A DNA stretch of 64,000 nucleotides from Candidatus Gastranaerophilales bacterium. GTDB lineage: Bacteria; Cyanobacteriota; Vampirovibrionia; Gastranaerophilales; Gastranaerophilaceae. Made by a program: the position numbers and the translations under genes. The DNA is taken from positions 124,001-188,000 of the forward strand of contig CANQRH010000002.1 of assembly GCA_947626225.1 (NCBI GenBank), in the 5' to 3' direction. The notes under the pieces were generated by a model. The model searched no databases, was not told the origin of the DNA, and saw only the letters and a list, made by a program, of their open reading frames with translations. This document shows positions 47,416 through 57,738 of this stretch, one piece after another (position 1 is the first letter of the stretch; each line of letters starts with the position of its first letter).

Positions 47416-48876
47416 ATGCAAAAATACAATAACGCTTTCGGCAAAAACGATATAAGAGGAATTTACAAAGAAGATATAACCGAAGAATTGTTCTTTAATA
47501 TCGGCACGGGCTTTGCGGAATGGTTAAAAGCACAGTCGGGTATAAAAGAATCGGATATGCTTATAACCGTAACCCGTGATGCAAGACTTCATTCAAAATC
47601 ACTTGAAGATGCACTTATTGCCGGTATTACATCAGCCGGAGCTTATGTAATTAATTTAGGACTTGCGCCGACTCCCATAGGATATTATTCGGAAGCGGCA
47701 GGCTTGCCCGATACAATTACGGACGGTAAAAAGGTTATTGCTGCCGCAATCATTACAGCCAGCCATAACCCGCCGGAATATAACGGGCTTAAAATGACTT
47801 ACGGCAAAAGAACCCTTAACGAAAGCCAAATTAAAGAAGTAAAAGAACTTACATATAAAAATTGGACACAAAATATTAAATCCGCAGATACAAAAAAAAT
47901 AAAGGATTTTAATATTATCCCTCAATATATTGAAGAAATGAAAAAAGCTTTCGGCAAAACAGGCGAAGGTTTAAAGATAGTAACGGACTCCGCAAACGCC
48001 ACAGGCGGAGTTGTTGCCCCGCAATTGTACAGAGAGCTGGGCTGCGAAGTAATTGAGCTTTTCTCTGAACCTGACGGAACTTTTCCGAATCACCATCCGA
48101 ACCCCAGTGTTGAAAAAACTCTCGATACAATTAAAAAAGTCGTTGTTGAAAATAAAGCCGATGCAGGTATAGCCTTTGACGGAGATTCCGACAGAATAGG
48201 AGTTATTGACTCGGAAGGCAAATACCTTACGGGCGACAAACTCTTATTTATATATGCAAAAGATTTACTTGAAACAAGTAAGAATTCATCACCCGCAATT
48301 GTCAGCGAAGTAAAATGCTCGCAGGTGCTTTACGATGAAATTAACAAATCCGGCGGAAATGCCGTTATGTGCAAAACCGGACACGGATACATCAAAGACA
48401 AAATGAAAGAAACAAATGCGCTTCTTGCCGGAGAAATGAGCGGACATACTTTCTTTAAGGACAGATATTACGGTTATGATGATGCAGTTTATGCGGGATG
48501 CAGAATTATTGAAATTATCGCAAAACATAAAAAACTTAATCCGAATTTTAAAATATCGGATATGCTTGAACCGTTTGATAAAGTGTATTCATCGGAAGAA
48601 GTTCGTTTCCCTTGCGCTAACGAACTGAAAAAAAGTGTGCTTGAAAGATTTGAAAAACACGTATCGGAAAATCAAGATATGTTCGGTTCCGAAATAAAAG
48701 ATATCATAACTTTAGACGGAATGAGAATAGTATTTGACGGCGGTTTTGCCTTAATCCGCCAAAGTAACACGGAACCTGTTTTTACACTTCGTTTTGAGGC
48801 TAAAAATAAAGAAGAATGCGAACATTTTAAATCAGTTATGATTAAAACCTTAACGGATATAATGAGCAATTTATAA
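47416..48876 (+). CDS. Phosphomannomutase/phosphoglucomutase
   Basis: IITASHNPPEYNGLKMTYG; GIAFDGDSDRIGVID; GEMSGH. Confidence 0.92.
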   Translation: MQKYNNAFGKNDIRGIYKEDITEELFFNIGTGFAEWLKAQSGIKESDMLITVTRDARLHSKSLEDALIAGITSAGAYVINLGLAPTPIGYYSEAAGLPDTITDGKKVIAAAIITASHNPPEYNGLKMTYGKRTLNESQIKEVKELTYKNWTQNIKSADTKKIKDFNIIPQYIEEMKKAFGKTGEGLKIVTDSANATGGVVAPQLYRELGCEVIELFSEPDGTFPNHHPNPSVEKTLDTIKKVVVENKADAGIAFDGDSDRIGVIDSEGKYLTGDKLLFIYAKDLLETSKNSSPAIVSEVKCSQVLYDEINKSGGNAVMCKTGHGYIKDKMKETNALLAGEMSGHTFFKDRYYGYDDAVYAGCRIIEIIAKHKKLNPNFKISDMLEPFDKVYSSEEVRFPCANELKKSVLERFEKHVSENQDMFGSEIKDIITLDGMRIVFDGGFALIRQSNTEPVFTLRFEAKNKEECEHFKSVMIKTLTDIMSNL

Positions 48877-48974
48877 TTAAAATTGTGTATGCTTGATTGT
48901 ACGGCTAAAGTATTAAGATAAAATTGATTATTAATAATACTTGATTTTTATTTTTGTCTTTGCAATAATAATCC

Positions 48975-49003
48975 TTGTCAGAAAAGTTACCCGCGAATAT
49001 TTT
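48975..49003 (+). promoter_or_regulatory. Candidate promoter for rpsE-rpmD-rplO-secY
   Basis: TTGTCA-N17-TATTTT. Confidence 0.4.
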
Positions 49004-49077
49004 ACCATAGGCTTATTTCAGAGCCTGTTTATGGTGTATTCGTTATTATACAAGAATAAAATGAAAGGTAAAAATTA

Positions 49078-49788
49078 ATGGATTTAGAAAACAAAGACGA
49101 ATTGAATGTTGAAGAAGCAGCAGGCAATGTTGCCGAAACAACCGAAGAAACAGCAGTTGAAGCCACTGAAGAAACAGTTGAAACCGCTTCGGAAGAAACT
49201 GTAAACGAAGCTCCTGTTGAAGAACTTCAACCCGAAGAAGGAAGACCTTCAAAAAGAAGATCTCGCGGAACAAAAAAACAGAAAATCGAAACTACCGAAG
49301 AAAAACCGCAGTCAGAATGGATTGAACGTGTAGTTCAAATTAACCGTGTAACTAAAGTTGTTAAAGGCGGTAAGAAATTGAGCTTCCGTGCAATTGTTAT
49401 TGTAGGTAATAAAAAAGGACAGGTCGGTGTCGGCTGTGCCAAAGCTTCGGAAGTTATCATTGCTATTCAAAAGGCAATTGCGGACGGAAGAAAAAATCTT
49501 ATTACCGTTCCTATTTTCAAAACAACTATTCCTCACCCTATCACAGGACGTTCCGGTGCAGGTTCCGTTATGTTAAGACCGGCTTCACAAGGTACCGGTA
49601 TTATTGCGGGCGGTGCGGTACGTTTAGTGCTTGAACTTGCAGGTATTGAAAATATTCTTGCAAAATCATTGGGTTCAAAAGCTCCTTTGAACGCTGCTAA
49701 TGCTACATTGGAAGCTTTAAAAGCTTTAACTCCGTTCAATGAAGTTGCTAAAAAACGCGGTCTTACAATGGCTGAATTATTAAATTAG
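49078..49788 (+). CDS. rpsE: 30S ribosomal protein S5 with acidic N-terminal extension
   Basis: [41 protein letters not shown]; preceded by a Glu/Thr-rich extension of roughly 75-80 aa. Confidence 0.94.
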   Translation: MDLENKDELNVEEAAGNVAETTEETAVEATEETVETASEETVNEAPVEELQPEEGRPSKRRSRGTKKQKIETTEEKPQSEWIERVVQINRVTKVVKGGKKLSFRAIVIVGNKKGQVGVGCAKASEVIIAIQKAIADGRKNLITVPIFKTTIPHPITGRSGAGSVMLRPASQGTGIIAGGAVRLVLELAGIENILAKSLGSKAPLNAANATLEALKALTPFNEVAKKRGLTMAELLN

Positions 49789-49842
49789 CAAACTGACGGG
49801 TGATTTAATTTTAGGTAATATAAATAATAAGGAATATAAAAA

Positions 49843-50034
49843 ATGGCAAAAGCAAAATTACAACAAATAAAAATCAAACTTGTAAGAAGCCTTATCGGAG
49901 CATCCGAAGCACAACGCAAAGTTGTTAAAGGGCTTGGTTTGACAAAACAAAATCAGGTTGTGGAACATTACAACAGCGCAACTATTTTAGGTATGGTTAA
50001 TAAAGTACCTCATTTAGTTCAAATAGTGGAATAA
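49843..50034 (+). CDS. rpmD: 50S ribosomal protein L30
   Basis: IKIKLVRSLIGASEAQRKVVKGLGLTKQNQVVEHYNSATILGMVNKVPHLVQI. Confidence 0.92.
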   Translation: MAKAKLQQIKIKLVRSLIGASEAQRKVVKGLGLTKQNQVVEHYNSATILGMVNKVPHLVQIVE

Positions 50035-50104
50035 GTATTTTGATTGCGTATAGCCTCACGGCGACAGTTAATCGCGAGCAATTAGAACGAAAGGAATAAG
50101 AAAA

Positions 50105-50551
50105 ATGACAATTACATTAGAAGATTTGAAACCTGCGGAAGGTTCAACACATAAAACAAAAAGGGTAGGCAGAGGCCGTTCATCAGGCAGAGGTAAAACA
50201 TCCTGCCGCGGACACAACGGTGAAGGTCAGCGCTCCGGAAATTCATCCAAAAGAGGATTTGAAGGCGGACAGATGCCCGGATACAGACAAATGCCGAAAT
50301 TGAAAGGATTCAAAATTATCAATCAGCTTCAATATGCCGAAATCAATGTTGGCAGAATTGCTCAATACGGCATGAAAGAAGTTTCTCTTGAAATTTTGAA
50401 AGAAGCAGGCAGAGTTCAAGATTCTTGCGTTGGTTTGAGAGTTCTCGGAAGCGGAGAATTAAAAAAAGCAGTTACAGTAAAAGCTTGTTACGTAACACCT
50501 TCGGCAAAAGAGAAAATCGAAAAAGCAGGCGGAAAGGTTGAGTTAGTATAA
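50105..50551 (+). CDS. rplO: 50S ribosomal protein L15
   Basis: LEDLKPAEGSTHKTKRVGRGRSSGRGKTSCRGHNGEGQRSG. Confidence 0.95.
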   Translation: MTITLEDLKPAEGSTHKTKRVGRGRSSGRGKTSCRGHNGEGQRSGNSSKRGFEGGQMPGYRQMPKLKGFKIINQLQYAEINVGRIAQYGMKEVSLEILKEAGRVQDSCVGLRVLGSGELKKAVTVKACYVTPSAKEKIEKAGGKVELV

Positions 50552-51888
50552 TGGCACAAGGTATGAGAATGCCGACAACTTCAGATTTGATGTCAATGTG
50601 GCAGGCATCGGGATTGAAAGAAAAAATTCTTTTTACATTCATGATGATAGCTGCATTCAGATTCGGGGTTCAGATGCCCTTATTCGGTATTAATAATGCC
50701 ATTTTCAGCAATATCGCACAAGGAAACAATATCATAGGATTTTTGGATTTGTTTTCGGGTGGTGCGCTGGGTAAAGTTTCAATCTTTGCTTTAGGTATCG
50801 GACCTTACATCACATCATCAATTATTATCCAGCTTGTTTCAGTTGTTGTTCCGTCATTGGAAAAACTTCAGAAAGAAGAAGGAGAAGCCGGCAGAAGAAA
50901 ACTTTCACAGTACACACGCTTATTTACGGTTGTACTGGCCGTATTTCAGTCATTAATCTTTATGCTGTATCTTCATCACTTGCCGGGTGCCGTTTTACCG
51001 AACGTTAATCCTTTAATGTTCTTTATAAGTTCAATTATTGTATTAACATCCGGTTCGGTTCTTGTAATGTGGATTTCCGAACTTATTACCGAAAAAGGTA
51101 TCGGAAACGGCGGTTCTTTGATAATCTTTATCGGTATCTTATCAGGTATACCGATTTACGCGTCAAGAACGGCACAGATTGTTGCTAACAACACAATGAT
51201 GCAGTTAGGATTGACCGTATTACTTTTAATTTTCTTTGCGGCAATGATTTTCATTGTAATTATGCAGGAAGCAGTCAGAAAAGTTATAATAGTAAACCCG
51301 AAAAGGCAGGTCGGCAACAAAGTTTACGGCGGGATGAATTCATATATTCCGTTTAAACTGAATCCCGGCGGCGTAATGCCTATTATCTTTGCTATTGCAA
51401 TATTGCTTTTCCCGTCAACAATACTAAGCTTGGTCGGGCAGGCTAATTTCAGAAGCGAAGCTGTTAAAAACGTGGTAATACACTTAAATCAGGTATTAAG
51501 CCCTGACGGGATTACATATTATGCCTTATATTTTGCATTAATTGTGGCATTAACATTCTTCTATGCATCAATAATGCCTAATATGCAGCCTAAAGACATT
51601 GCTGACAACCTTAAAAAATACGGTTCATCAATTCCCGGAATAAAACCAGGGAAACCTACGGCGGAAGCACTTGATAAAATTTTAACAAAAACAACCTTTA
51701 TCGGTGCTTTGGGGCTTGGTATTATCGCTCTTGTTCCGTCACTTGCAAGTTACGTTACAAATATAAAAACCTTACAGGGTATCGGAGCAACGTCATTAAT
51801 AATTATGGTAGGTGTGGCACTTGATTTGATAAATCAGGTAAGAACGCACCTTCTGGCAAGAAATTATGAATCATTCTTAAAAGAATAA
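50551..51888 (+). CDS. secY: Protein translocase subunit SecY
   Basis: KILFTFMMIAAFRFGVQMPLFGI; EKGIGNGGSLIIFIGI; ten TM segments. Confidence 0.96.
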   Translation: MAQGMRMPTTSDLMSMWQASGLKEKILFTFMMIAAFRFGVQMPLFGINNAIFSNIAQGNNIIGFLDLFSGGALGKVSIFALGIGPYITSSIIIQLVSVVVPSLEKLQKEEGEAGRRKLSQYTRLFTVVLAVFQSLIFMLYLHHLPGAVLPNVNPLMFFISSIIVLTSGSVLVMWISELITEKGIGNGGSLIIFIGILSGIPIYASRTAQIVANNTMMQLGLTVLLLIFFAAMIFIVIMQEAVRKVIIVNPKRQVGNKVYGGMNSYIPFKLNPGGVMPIIFAIAILLFPSTILSLVGQANFRSEAVKNVVIHLNQVLSPDGITYYALYFALIVALTFFYASIMPNMQPKDIADNLKKYGSSIPGIKPGKPTAEALDKILTKTTFIGALGLGIIALVPSLASYVTNIKTLQGIGATSLIIMVGVALDLINQVRTHLLARNYESFLKE

Positions 51889-51916
51889 AAAAAGCCTCTG
51901 AAAAGAGGCTTTTTTA
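51889..51916 (+). terminator. Rho-independent terminator after secY
   Basis: AAAAAGCCTCT-gaaa-AGAGGCTTTTTT. Confidence 0.85.
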
Positions 51917-52027
51917 TTACCCCTCTATTTTATACTTTCAAAACAAAAAATATACTCTATCGGCTATGTATTAACGAATGAGCATTTTGCAGCAAAATTT
52001 CCTTACCATATAGATAAGGAGAAATCT

Positions 52028-52609
52028 ATGACGCAGTATAAGAAAATGGCGCTGGAAGAACTGGTTGTTCTTTCACAGCAAAACGATTTCAAAGCGCTTG
52101 AAGAACTTATCAGACGCGAACAAAAAAATGTTTTTGCATCATTTTCTTACCTGTGCAAAAAACAGGAAAATATATCAGATTTAACGCAAGAAGCTCTTTT
52201 ACGGGTAGCCAAAAATATTAAAACTCTTAAAAACCCGAAATTATTTAAAGGCTGGCTTAATCAAATTATAACAAATCTTTTTTATGATCAGCTGAGAAAG
52301 TCGCAAAGGCAGGTAGAAACTATTTCAATAGATGAAGACAGCGAAAAGAGTGCATCAATTAAATGCAAGCTGTTGGATAACAAATGCAAACCTTACGAAA
52401 AATGCATATCTGCCGAATTGGAAAAAATAATTAAAAATGCCGTACTTGCACTTCCCGAACCTTTTAGGATTGCAATAGTTTTGAGAGAGTTTCAGGGGTT
52501 GAGTTATGAAGAAATTGCGGAAGCAACAAATTCCAGTTTAGGTACCGTAAAATCCCGTATTGCAAGAGCAAGAGGTAAGTTACAGGAAGATTTAAAAGCT
52601 TATATATAG
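52028..52609 (+). CDS. RNA polymerase sigma factor (ECF-type)
   Basis: ISDLTQEALLRVAKNIKTLKNPKLFKGWLNQIITNLFYDQLRK; region 4 EFQGLSYEEIAEATNSSLGTVKSRIARARGKL. Confidence 0.9.
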   Translation: MTQYKKMALEELVVLSQQNDFKALEELIRREQKNVFASFSYLCKKQENISDLTQEALLRVAKNIKTLKNPKLFKGWLNQIITNLFYDQLRKSQRQVETISIDEDSEKSASIKCKLLDNKCKPYEKCISAELEKIIKNAVLALPEPFRIAIVLREFQGLSYEEIAEATNSSLGTVKSRIARARGKLQEDLKAYI

Positions 52610-52618
52610 GAGAAAAAT

Positions 52619-53149
52619 ATGAAATATCAACTGTCATGTGAACAAGTTACGGCACTTTTGAGTTTTTATGCCGAAGATAAATTGAGTACCAAGCTGGCCC
52701 GTTATGTACGGGAACATCTTGAACAGTGTCCCGAATGTATGGAAAAATATATAAAACTTAAAAACATGATAGGAAATTTTATTGAAACTCAAAATGAAGA
52801 AATTGAAAATCCATACATTACAAAACAGTACGAGGATTTTAAAAGCAACTTGTCAGCATACATTGATAACGAGTTAGATGATTTGGAAAATATCAGGCTT
52901 AAAAAAATTGCTATCTCAAACCCTTTGGCAAGGCAAGATTTGGAAAACATATATACATTTAAAAAATTACTTCACTCCTCATTTGAAAGAACAAAAAACG
53001 AACTGAAAACGGATTACAGCAAGAGCGTACTTTCAAAACTGCAGCAAGACAAAGATTCTAAACAGGATCCGTTTATAAAACTTTCAATAATGTTTTTTAT
53101 AATGATAACCTGTATAGTTGCGGGAGTAATATTAATTTTATATTTTTAA
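52619..53149 (+). CDS. Zinc-finger anti-sigma factor, C-terminal TM
   Basis: HLEQCPECMEKY (HxxxCxxC); C-terminal TM IMFFIMITCIVAGVILILYF; directly follows the sigma factor. Confidence 0.8.
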   Translation: MKYQLSCEQVTALLSFYAEDKLSTKLARYVREHLEQCPECMEKYIKLKNMIGNFIETQNEEIENPYITKQYEDFKSNLSAYIDNELDDLENIRLKKIAISNPLARQDLENIYTFKKLLHSSFERTKNELKTDYSKSVLSKLQQDKDSKQDPFIKLSIMFFIMITCIVAGVILILYF

Positions 53150-53752
53150 ATTGCCTCCGGACAAATTTTGAAAATCTGCCATAGAATATTTATAATAAGG
53201 ACCGGCCTGTTTTTTTTCATTTTGCGAACGCATCTTGGAAACAATCTCTTTTTGCCTTACGGCCGCATATTCATTTCGCAATAACGGAGTAATAATGTTG
53301 CAGGAAGCAATTGAACCTATAGTACTTGCGATAACCTCAACACCGTTTTTAAATGGCTTGTAATCCTTCGGAGTATTTTTTAATTTACCGATATTAAAAT
53401 CAAGTTTACCAATCACAGAATTACTTACATTTTGTTTTTGCAAGGCGTTTCTTATTGATTTTGTAGACAATTTTCCCGTAGAAACAAGTTTTGATGCAAA
53501 GTTTTTAAAAGAACTTGTCACAATATAAAAAGAGAGAATATTTATAGCAGCATCGGCAAACTCCTGCGGGATAAGAAAACTTTTCTGTTCCGGAGAAATT
53601 TTATCGTTTACGGCTACGGCAAAAATTTGTGCAAGCGAAGATAAAAGCCAACCTAATGCTCCGGTATGCACAAGCATTGTTCCGGGGTTTTCGCCGTAAT
53701 TTTTATAAAGTGCCGCTTTAAATTTTCCAAACATACTTAACGGAGGAGTCAT
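53138..53752 (-). CDS. Hypothetical protein, membrane associated
   Basis: Hydrophobic segments TGALGWLLSSLAQIFAVAV; overlaps upstream partner by 4 bp. Confidence 0.6.
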   Translation of the reverse strand: MTPPLSMFGKFKAALYKNYGENPGTMLVHTGALGWLLSSLAQIFAVAVNDKISPEQKSFLIPQEFADAAINILSFYIVTSSFKNFASKLVSTGKLSTKSIRNALQKQNVSNSVIGKLDFNIGKLKNTPKDYKPFKNGVEVIASTIGSIASCNIITPLLRNEYAAVRQKEIVSKMRSQNEKKQAGPYYKYSMADFQNLSGGNLKI

Positions 53753-54315
53753 TTTTTATCCTCCATCTTTTTCATAAATGCATTGGTCATAAATTTGGTA
53801 AGCGGTGCATCAATTAAGAAATTTGTAAACAGCATTATAACAAGAGCAGCCACGGTTCCCATTGCATTTCTGTATTGTTCAAAAGCTTCGGTTGTATTAT
53901 CTTTTATTCCCTTTGGAGTAAATAGAGTTTTCCATTTCGGAACATTTTTACCCGGAATTTGTGAAAGAGCCTTTATGCCTTTTATACAACCGTATCGGAT
54001 AAAAAATCCCGTTAAGGTGCCCGCAATAATTTTTGCAACAGTTTTTGCAACGGAAACTTTACGGGTTTGTTCGTCAACTCTCTTGTTGTGCGCATCAATA
54101 TAGGGCTGAGTAACCAATGCTGTTAAGCCTAACGCGACACGCTGCTTATCGGATGAAAAGTTTTTACCGATATATTTTATACCGTCAATAAATTTTTCAC
54201 CCGACAAAATCCGTTCGGGCATAACATCCAAGCCTTTTTGCTTGACATATCGAACCGATTTTTGCACACCCTTATAGAGCGAGGTATTAATAATGTATGT
54301 TCTTACAGACGTCAT
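53749..54315 (-). CDS. Hypothetical protein, membrane associated
   Basis: AVALVIMLFTNFLIDAPLTKFMTNAFMKKME-type hydrophobic C-terminus; coupled to 53138-53752. Confidence 0.6.
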   Translation of the reverse strand: MTSVRTYIINTSLYKGVQKSVRYVKQKGLDVMPERILSGEKFIDGIKYIGKNFSSDKQRVALGLTALVTQPYIDAHNKRVDEQTRKVSVAKTVAKIIAGTLTGFFIRYGCIKGIKALSQIPGKNVPKWKTLFTPKGIKDNTTEAFEQYRNAMGTVAALVIMLFTNFLIDAPLTKFMTNAFMKKMEDKK

Positions 54316-54419
54316 ATTTCACACTACCCAAATCAATAAAGATTATGAAGGTAAAAAATTGCCTAAAAAAAGCAGTTTGTAAATAAAAATTAACAAAAAA
54401 TATGACGAATTTCAAGAAG

Positions 54420-55652
54420 CTACAAAATCGCACCTTTTGGAACAACAGTTACACCGTTAGGTGAAACATGAAATCCTCTGCGCTCATCTTCTTCCCTGTT
54501 AAAGCCTATACGGGAGTTCGGAGGTATTACAACATTTTTATCAATAATAGCCCGTCTGATTTTTGAATATCTTCCCACTTGGACATTTTCCATCAAAATG
54601 CTTTCGGAAATTTGTGAAAAACTGTTGACTTTAACTTTAGGAGAAAGAATGCACCGTGACAACCCTGCGCCTGATACAACGCAACCTTCGGATACCATTG
54701 AGTTGGTTGCCATACCGACACGCTCGCCTTCTTCCCAAACGAATTTTGCAGGCGGATAGTTATAATTAAAGGTTCTTAACGGCCATTCCTGCGAATATAT
54801 ATTCAATTCGGGATCATAAGCCAGTAAATCCATATTTGCCTGCCAATAAGCATCAATACTTCCGACATCACGCCAGTAACCGCGCTCCGTATCGGACATT
54901 CCGGGGAAAGAATTATCATTGAAATTATAAATATAAATTCTTTTGCCCTCTTTCAAAAGCATCGGAATAACATCTTTGCCAAAATCATGATGCGAAGCTT
55001 CCGTTTTATTATCTCTGTCCAATGCATCAAGTAAAATATCTTTTTTAAAAATATAATTGCCCATTGAAGCCAGACAATAATCAGGATTTCCGGGAATTGA
55101 TTTCGGGGTATAAGAAGGTTTTTCAACAAAATTAGTTAAGCGCCAATCATCATCAACTTCAATAATTCCGAATTCGGATGCCTCTGAAATCGGTATAGGA
55201 ATGGCGGAAATTGACAAATCGGCTTCTTTTTTTTTGTGATATTTAAGCATTTGGAAAACATCCATTTTATAAATATGGTCGCCACCAAATATACATACAT
55301 AATCCGGATCTTCATCATTTATATGAAAAATGTTTTGATAAATAGCATCTGCAGTGCCTCTGTACCAGTCACTGCCGGTTCTCATTTGTGCAGGGCATAA
55401 ATCGACATACTGATTTAAAAACGGAGACAAAGCCCATCCGTGTGTTATATGCTTGTTCAAAGAATCTGACTTATATTGTGTCAGAACTTTTATCTTAAAA
55501 AATCCGGAATTAATAAAATTATTTAAAACAAAATCAATAATTCTGTAACGCCCGCCAAACGGTACAGCCGGTTTTGCTCTGTCTTTAGTCAGCGGATAAA
55601 GTCTTTTACCTTCGCCGCCCGCCAAAATCATAACCAATGCATCATCAATTGA
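54420..55652 (-). CDS. glgC: Glucose-1-phosphate adenylyltransferase
   Basis: VMILAGGEGKRLYPLTKDRAKPAVPFGGRYRIIDF; AAGGAG RBS before ATG 55652. Confidence 0.94.
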   Translation of the reverse strand, partial: SIDDALVMILAGGEGKRLYPLTKDRAKPAVPFGGRYRIIDFVLNNFINSGFFKIKVLTQYKSDSLNKHITHGWALSPFLNQYVDLCPAQMRTGSDWYRGTADAIYQNIFHINDEDPDYVCIFGGDHIYKMDVFQMLKYHKKKEADLSISAIPIPISEASEFGIIEVDDDWRLTNFVEKPSYTPKSIPGNPDYCLASMGNYIFKKDILLDALDRDNKTEASHHDFGKDVIPMLLKEGKRIYIYNFNDNSFPGMSDTERGYWRDVGSIDAYWQANMDLLAYDPELNIYSQEWPLRTFNYNYPPAKFVWEEGERVGMATNSMVSEGCVVSGAGLSRCILSPKVKVNSFSQISESILMENVQVGRYSKIRRAIIDKNVVIPPNSRIGFNREEDERRGFHVSPNGVTVVPKGAIL

Positions 55653-55763
55653 CATATATAACTCCTTCTTATGCACTTATTATATACTAAGAGCAAAAAT
55701 TTTGCACTAATTCTTTGTAATTATTTTTCAGTAATAGCAAAAAAATTTTTTTTGTGCATTTAT

Positions 55764-56111
55764 ATGAATATGATTATTAATAATTCAACCCCGTCATTCG
55801 GCACAAAAGTAGATACAATAAAGGTTCTGGAAACAACTACATTAAAAATGATTCAAAGTGATAGTGTATCGGATCTTAAACCGATAATCGATACTTTCTG
55901 GAAAACGCCGATGAAAGCTGCCGGAAACAGAGGTTATCGCTATTATTTACAAGCCATCGGAAACCAAATTACCGATAAATACCCTCAAATCGCAGAAGCT
56001 TCATCAAAAATCTCAGAATTTATAAAAGATAATCCGAGCAAACAAAATTTACGCGAATTCGTGGAACCTATAGTTGAAAAAATAGGCAAAACAATAGATA
56101 TAACCATTTAG
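55764..56111 (+). CDS. Hypothetical protein with N-terminal PSFG motif
   Basis: MNMIINNSTPSFGTKVDTIKVLETTT; start chosen at the internal ATG. Confidence 0.5.
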   Translation: MNMIINNSTPSFGTKVDTIKVLETTTLKMIQSDSVSDLKPIIDTFWKTPMKAAGNRGYRYYLQAIGNQITDKYPQIAEASSKISEFIKDNPSKQNLREFVEPIVEKIGKTIDITI

Positions 56112-56215
56112 TCTTTCTTTTTGGGTTCAAGCCGCATCATATAAGCAAGATAAGCTATCCCGCAAAGAATTATAAATAATGCAAAACATTGTATTAAATT
56201 TAATGAACTGTCCAT
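56108..56215 (-). CDS. 35-aa single-TM small protein MDSSLNLIQCFALFIILCGIAYLAYMMRLEPKKKD
   Basis: Manual translation; strong AGGAGG RBS immediately upstream of ATG 56215; overlaps the 3' end of the upstream gene. Confidence 0.6.
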   Translation of the reverse strand: MDSSLNLIQCFALFIILCGIAYLAYMMRLEPKKKD

Positions 56216-56448
56216 GTTTCCTCCTTGTTCATTTGGCTTAACAATTCAAAAAGTATGTTTCTTCTCAAAATATATGCATTTACAAGCAAAAAGAACATTA
56301 CAATTCCGATAATAATCAATGATAAAGTTTTTAATGAATAAGGTACCAAAAATAAACCCAGCGTACCGCCAATTACAACTATCAGTGCATTCCACAAATG
56401 AGTCATTTCGTTCTTGATTATTCCTATTTTTTGAACAATTAAATCCAT
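56200..56448 (-). CDS. Small two-TM hypothetical protein
   Basis: MDLIVQKIGIIKNEMTHLWNALIVVIGGTLGLFLVPYSLKTLSLIIIGIVMFFLLVNAYILRRN. Confidence 0.55.
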   Translation of the reverse strand: MDLIVQKIGIIKNEMTHLWNALIVVIGGTLGLFLVPYSLKTLSLIIIGIVMFFLLVNAYILRRNILFELLSQMNKEETWTVH

Positions 56449-56505
56449 ACAATAATTATACAATATCGTTTAATTAAGTACAATTGTAACAAAACATTAA
56501 TAAAA

Positions 56506-56532
56506 AAAGACAGCTCATAGGCTGTCTTTGAT
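56506..56532 (-). terminator. Terminator hairpin downstream of oadB
   Basis: AAAGACAGC-TCATAG-GCTGTCTTT. Confidence 0.7.
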
Positions 56533-56547
56533 TATGCATTATAAATT

Positions 56548-57723
56548 TTAATTACACAATGCCAAAAGTATACCTGCGGCAACACCGGAACCGATTACAC
56601 CTGCGACATTCGGTCCCATAGCGTGCATAAGCAGGTAGTTTTGCGGATTAGCTTCCAAGCCAACCTTATTTGCGACACGTGCAGCCATCGGAACAGCAGA
56701 AACACCTGCAGCACCGATAAGCGGATTAATTTTGGTTTTAGAGAACAGGTTCATAATTTTTGCAAAAATTACGCCCGCACCTGTTGCAAAGCTGAATGCC
56801 AATATGCCTAAAATCAAAATAAACAATGTTTGAGTTGTTAAAAATTGTTCAGCCGATAATTTTGAACCGACCGACAACCCTAAGAATATTGTTACAATAT
56901 TGATTAATGCATTTTGCATAGTGTCGGATAATCTTTCAACGACACCGCATTCTTTGCAAAGATTTCCGAAAGTCAAAGCACCGATAAGCGGGCAGGCATC
57001 GGGAAGGAAGATTATACATAATCCCAAAACTACAAGCGGGAATACGATTTTTTCTCTCTTTGATACTTCTCTTAACTGAGACATTTGAATTTCGCGTTCT
57101 TTTTTAGTGGTTAAAAGCTTCATAATAGGCGGTTGAATAACCGGTACCAAAGCCATATATGAGTAAGCCGCAACAGCAATTGCACCTAAAAGTTCAGGAG
57201 CTAATTTAGAAGTAACATAAATAGATGTCGGGCCGTCAGCACCGCCGATAATACCAATGGCACCGGATTGCGGTAAGGTAAATCCGAATATACACAGTGC
57301 CAAAAGCAGTGCACCGAATATACCGAATTGTGCCGCCCCGCCGAGCAATGCGGTTTTAGGATTGGCAATCAACGGACCGAAATCCGTCATAGCACCAACC
57401 CCCATAAAGATTATCAACGGAAAAATTCCCTGATGAATACCCGCTTCATAAATAATTCCGAGAAATCCGTGAGGTCCCGCAATATCAGCAACGGGAATAT
57501 TTGATAATAAACCTCCGAATGCAATCGGAACGAGTAAAAGCGGTTCGTATTGTTTTTTAATACCAAGCCACAAAAGGAAACAGCAGATTAAAAGCATAAT
57601 AGGTGAACCGTATTGATGCAAGAACTGCTCAAATCCGTTTGTAATATTCGGATCAACGGGCTGTATAAAGTTTGCCAATCCCGTGGATCCCCATAATTTA
57701 ATTAAACTGTCTGTTATATTCAT
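56548..57723 (-). CDS. oadB: Na+-translocating decarboxylase beta subunit (OadB/GcdB family)
   Basis: [74 protein letters not shown]. Confidence 0.93.
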   Translation of the reverse strand: MNITDSLIKLWGSTGLANFIQPVDPNITNGFEQFLHQYGSPIMLLICCFLLWLGIKKQYEPLLLVPIAFGGLLSNIPVADIAGPHGFLGIIYEAGIHQGIFPLIIFMGVGAMTDFGPLIANPKTALLGGAAQFGIFGALLLALCIFGFTLPQSGAIGIIGGADGPTSIYVTSKLAPELLGAIAVAAYSYMALVPVIQPPIMKLLTTKKEREIQMSQLREVSKREKIVFPLVVLGLCIIFLPDACPLIGALTFGNLCKECGVVERLSDTMQNALINIVTIFLGLSVGSKLSAEQFLTTQTLFILILGILAFSFATGAGVIFAKIMNLFSKTKINPLIGAAGVSAVPMAARVANKVGLEANPQNYLLMHAMGPNVAGVIGSGVAAGILLALCN

Positions 57724-57738
57724 TGTTATAATCCTCTG

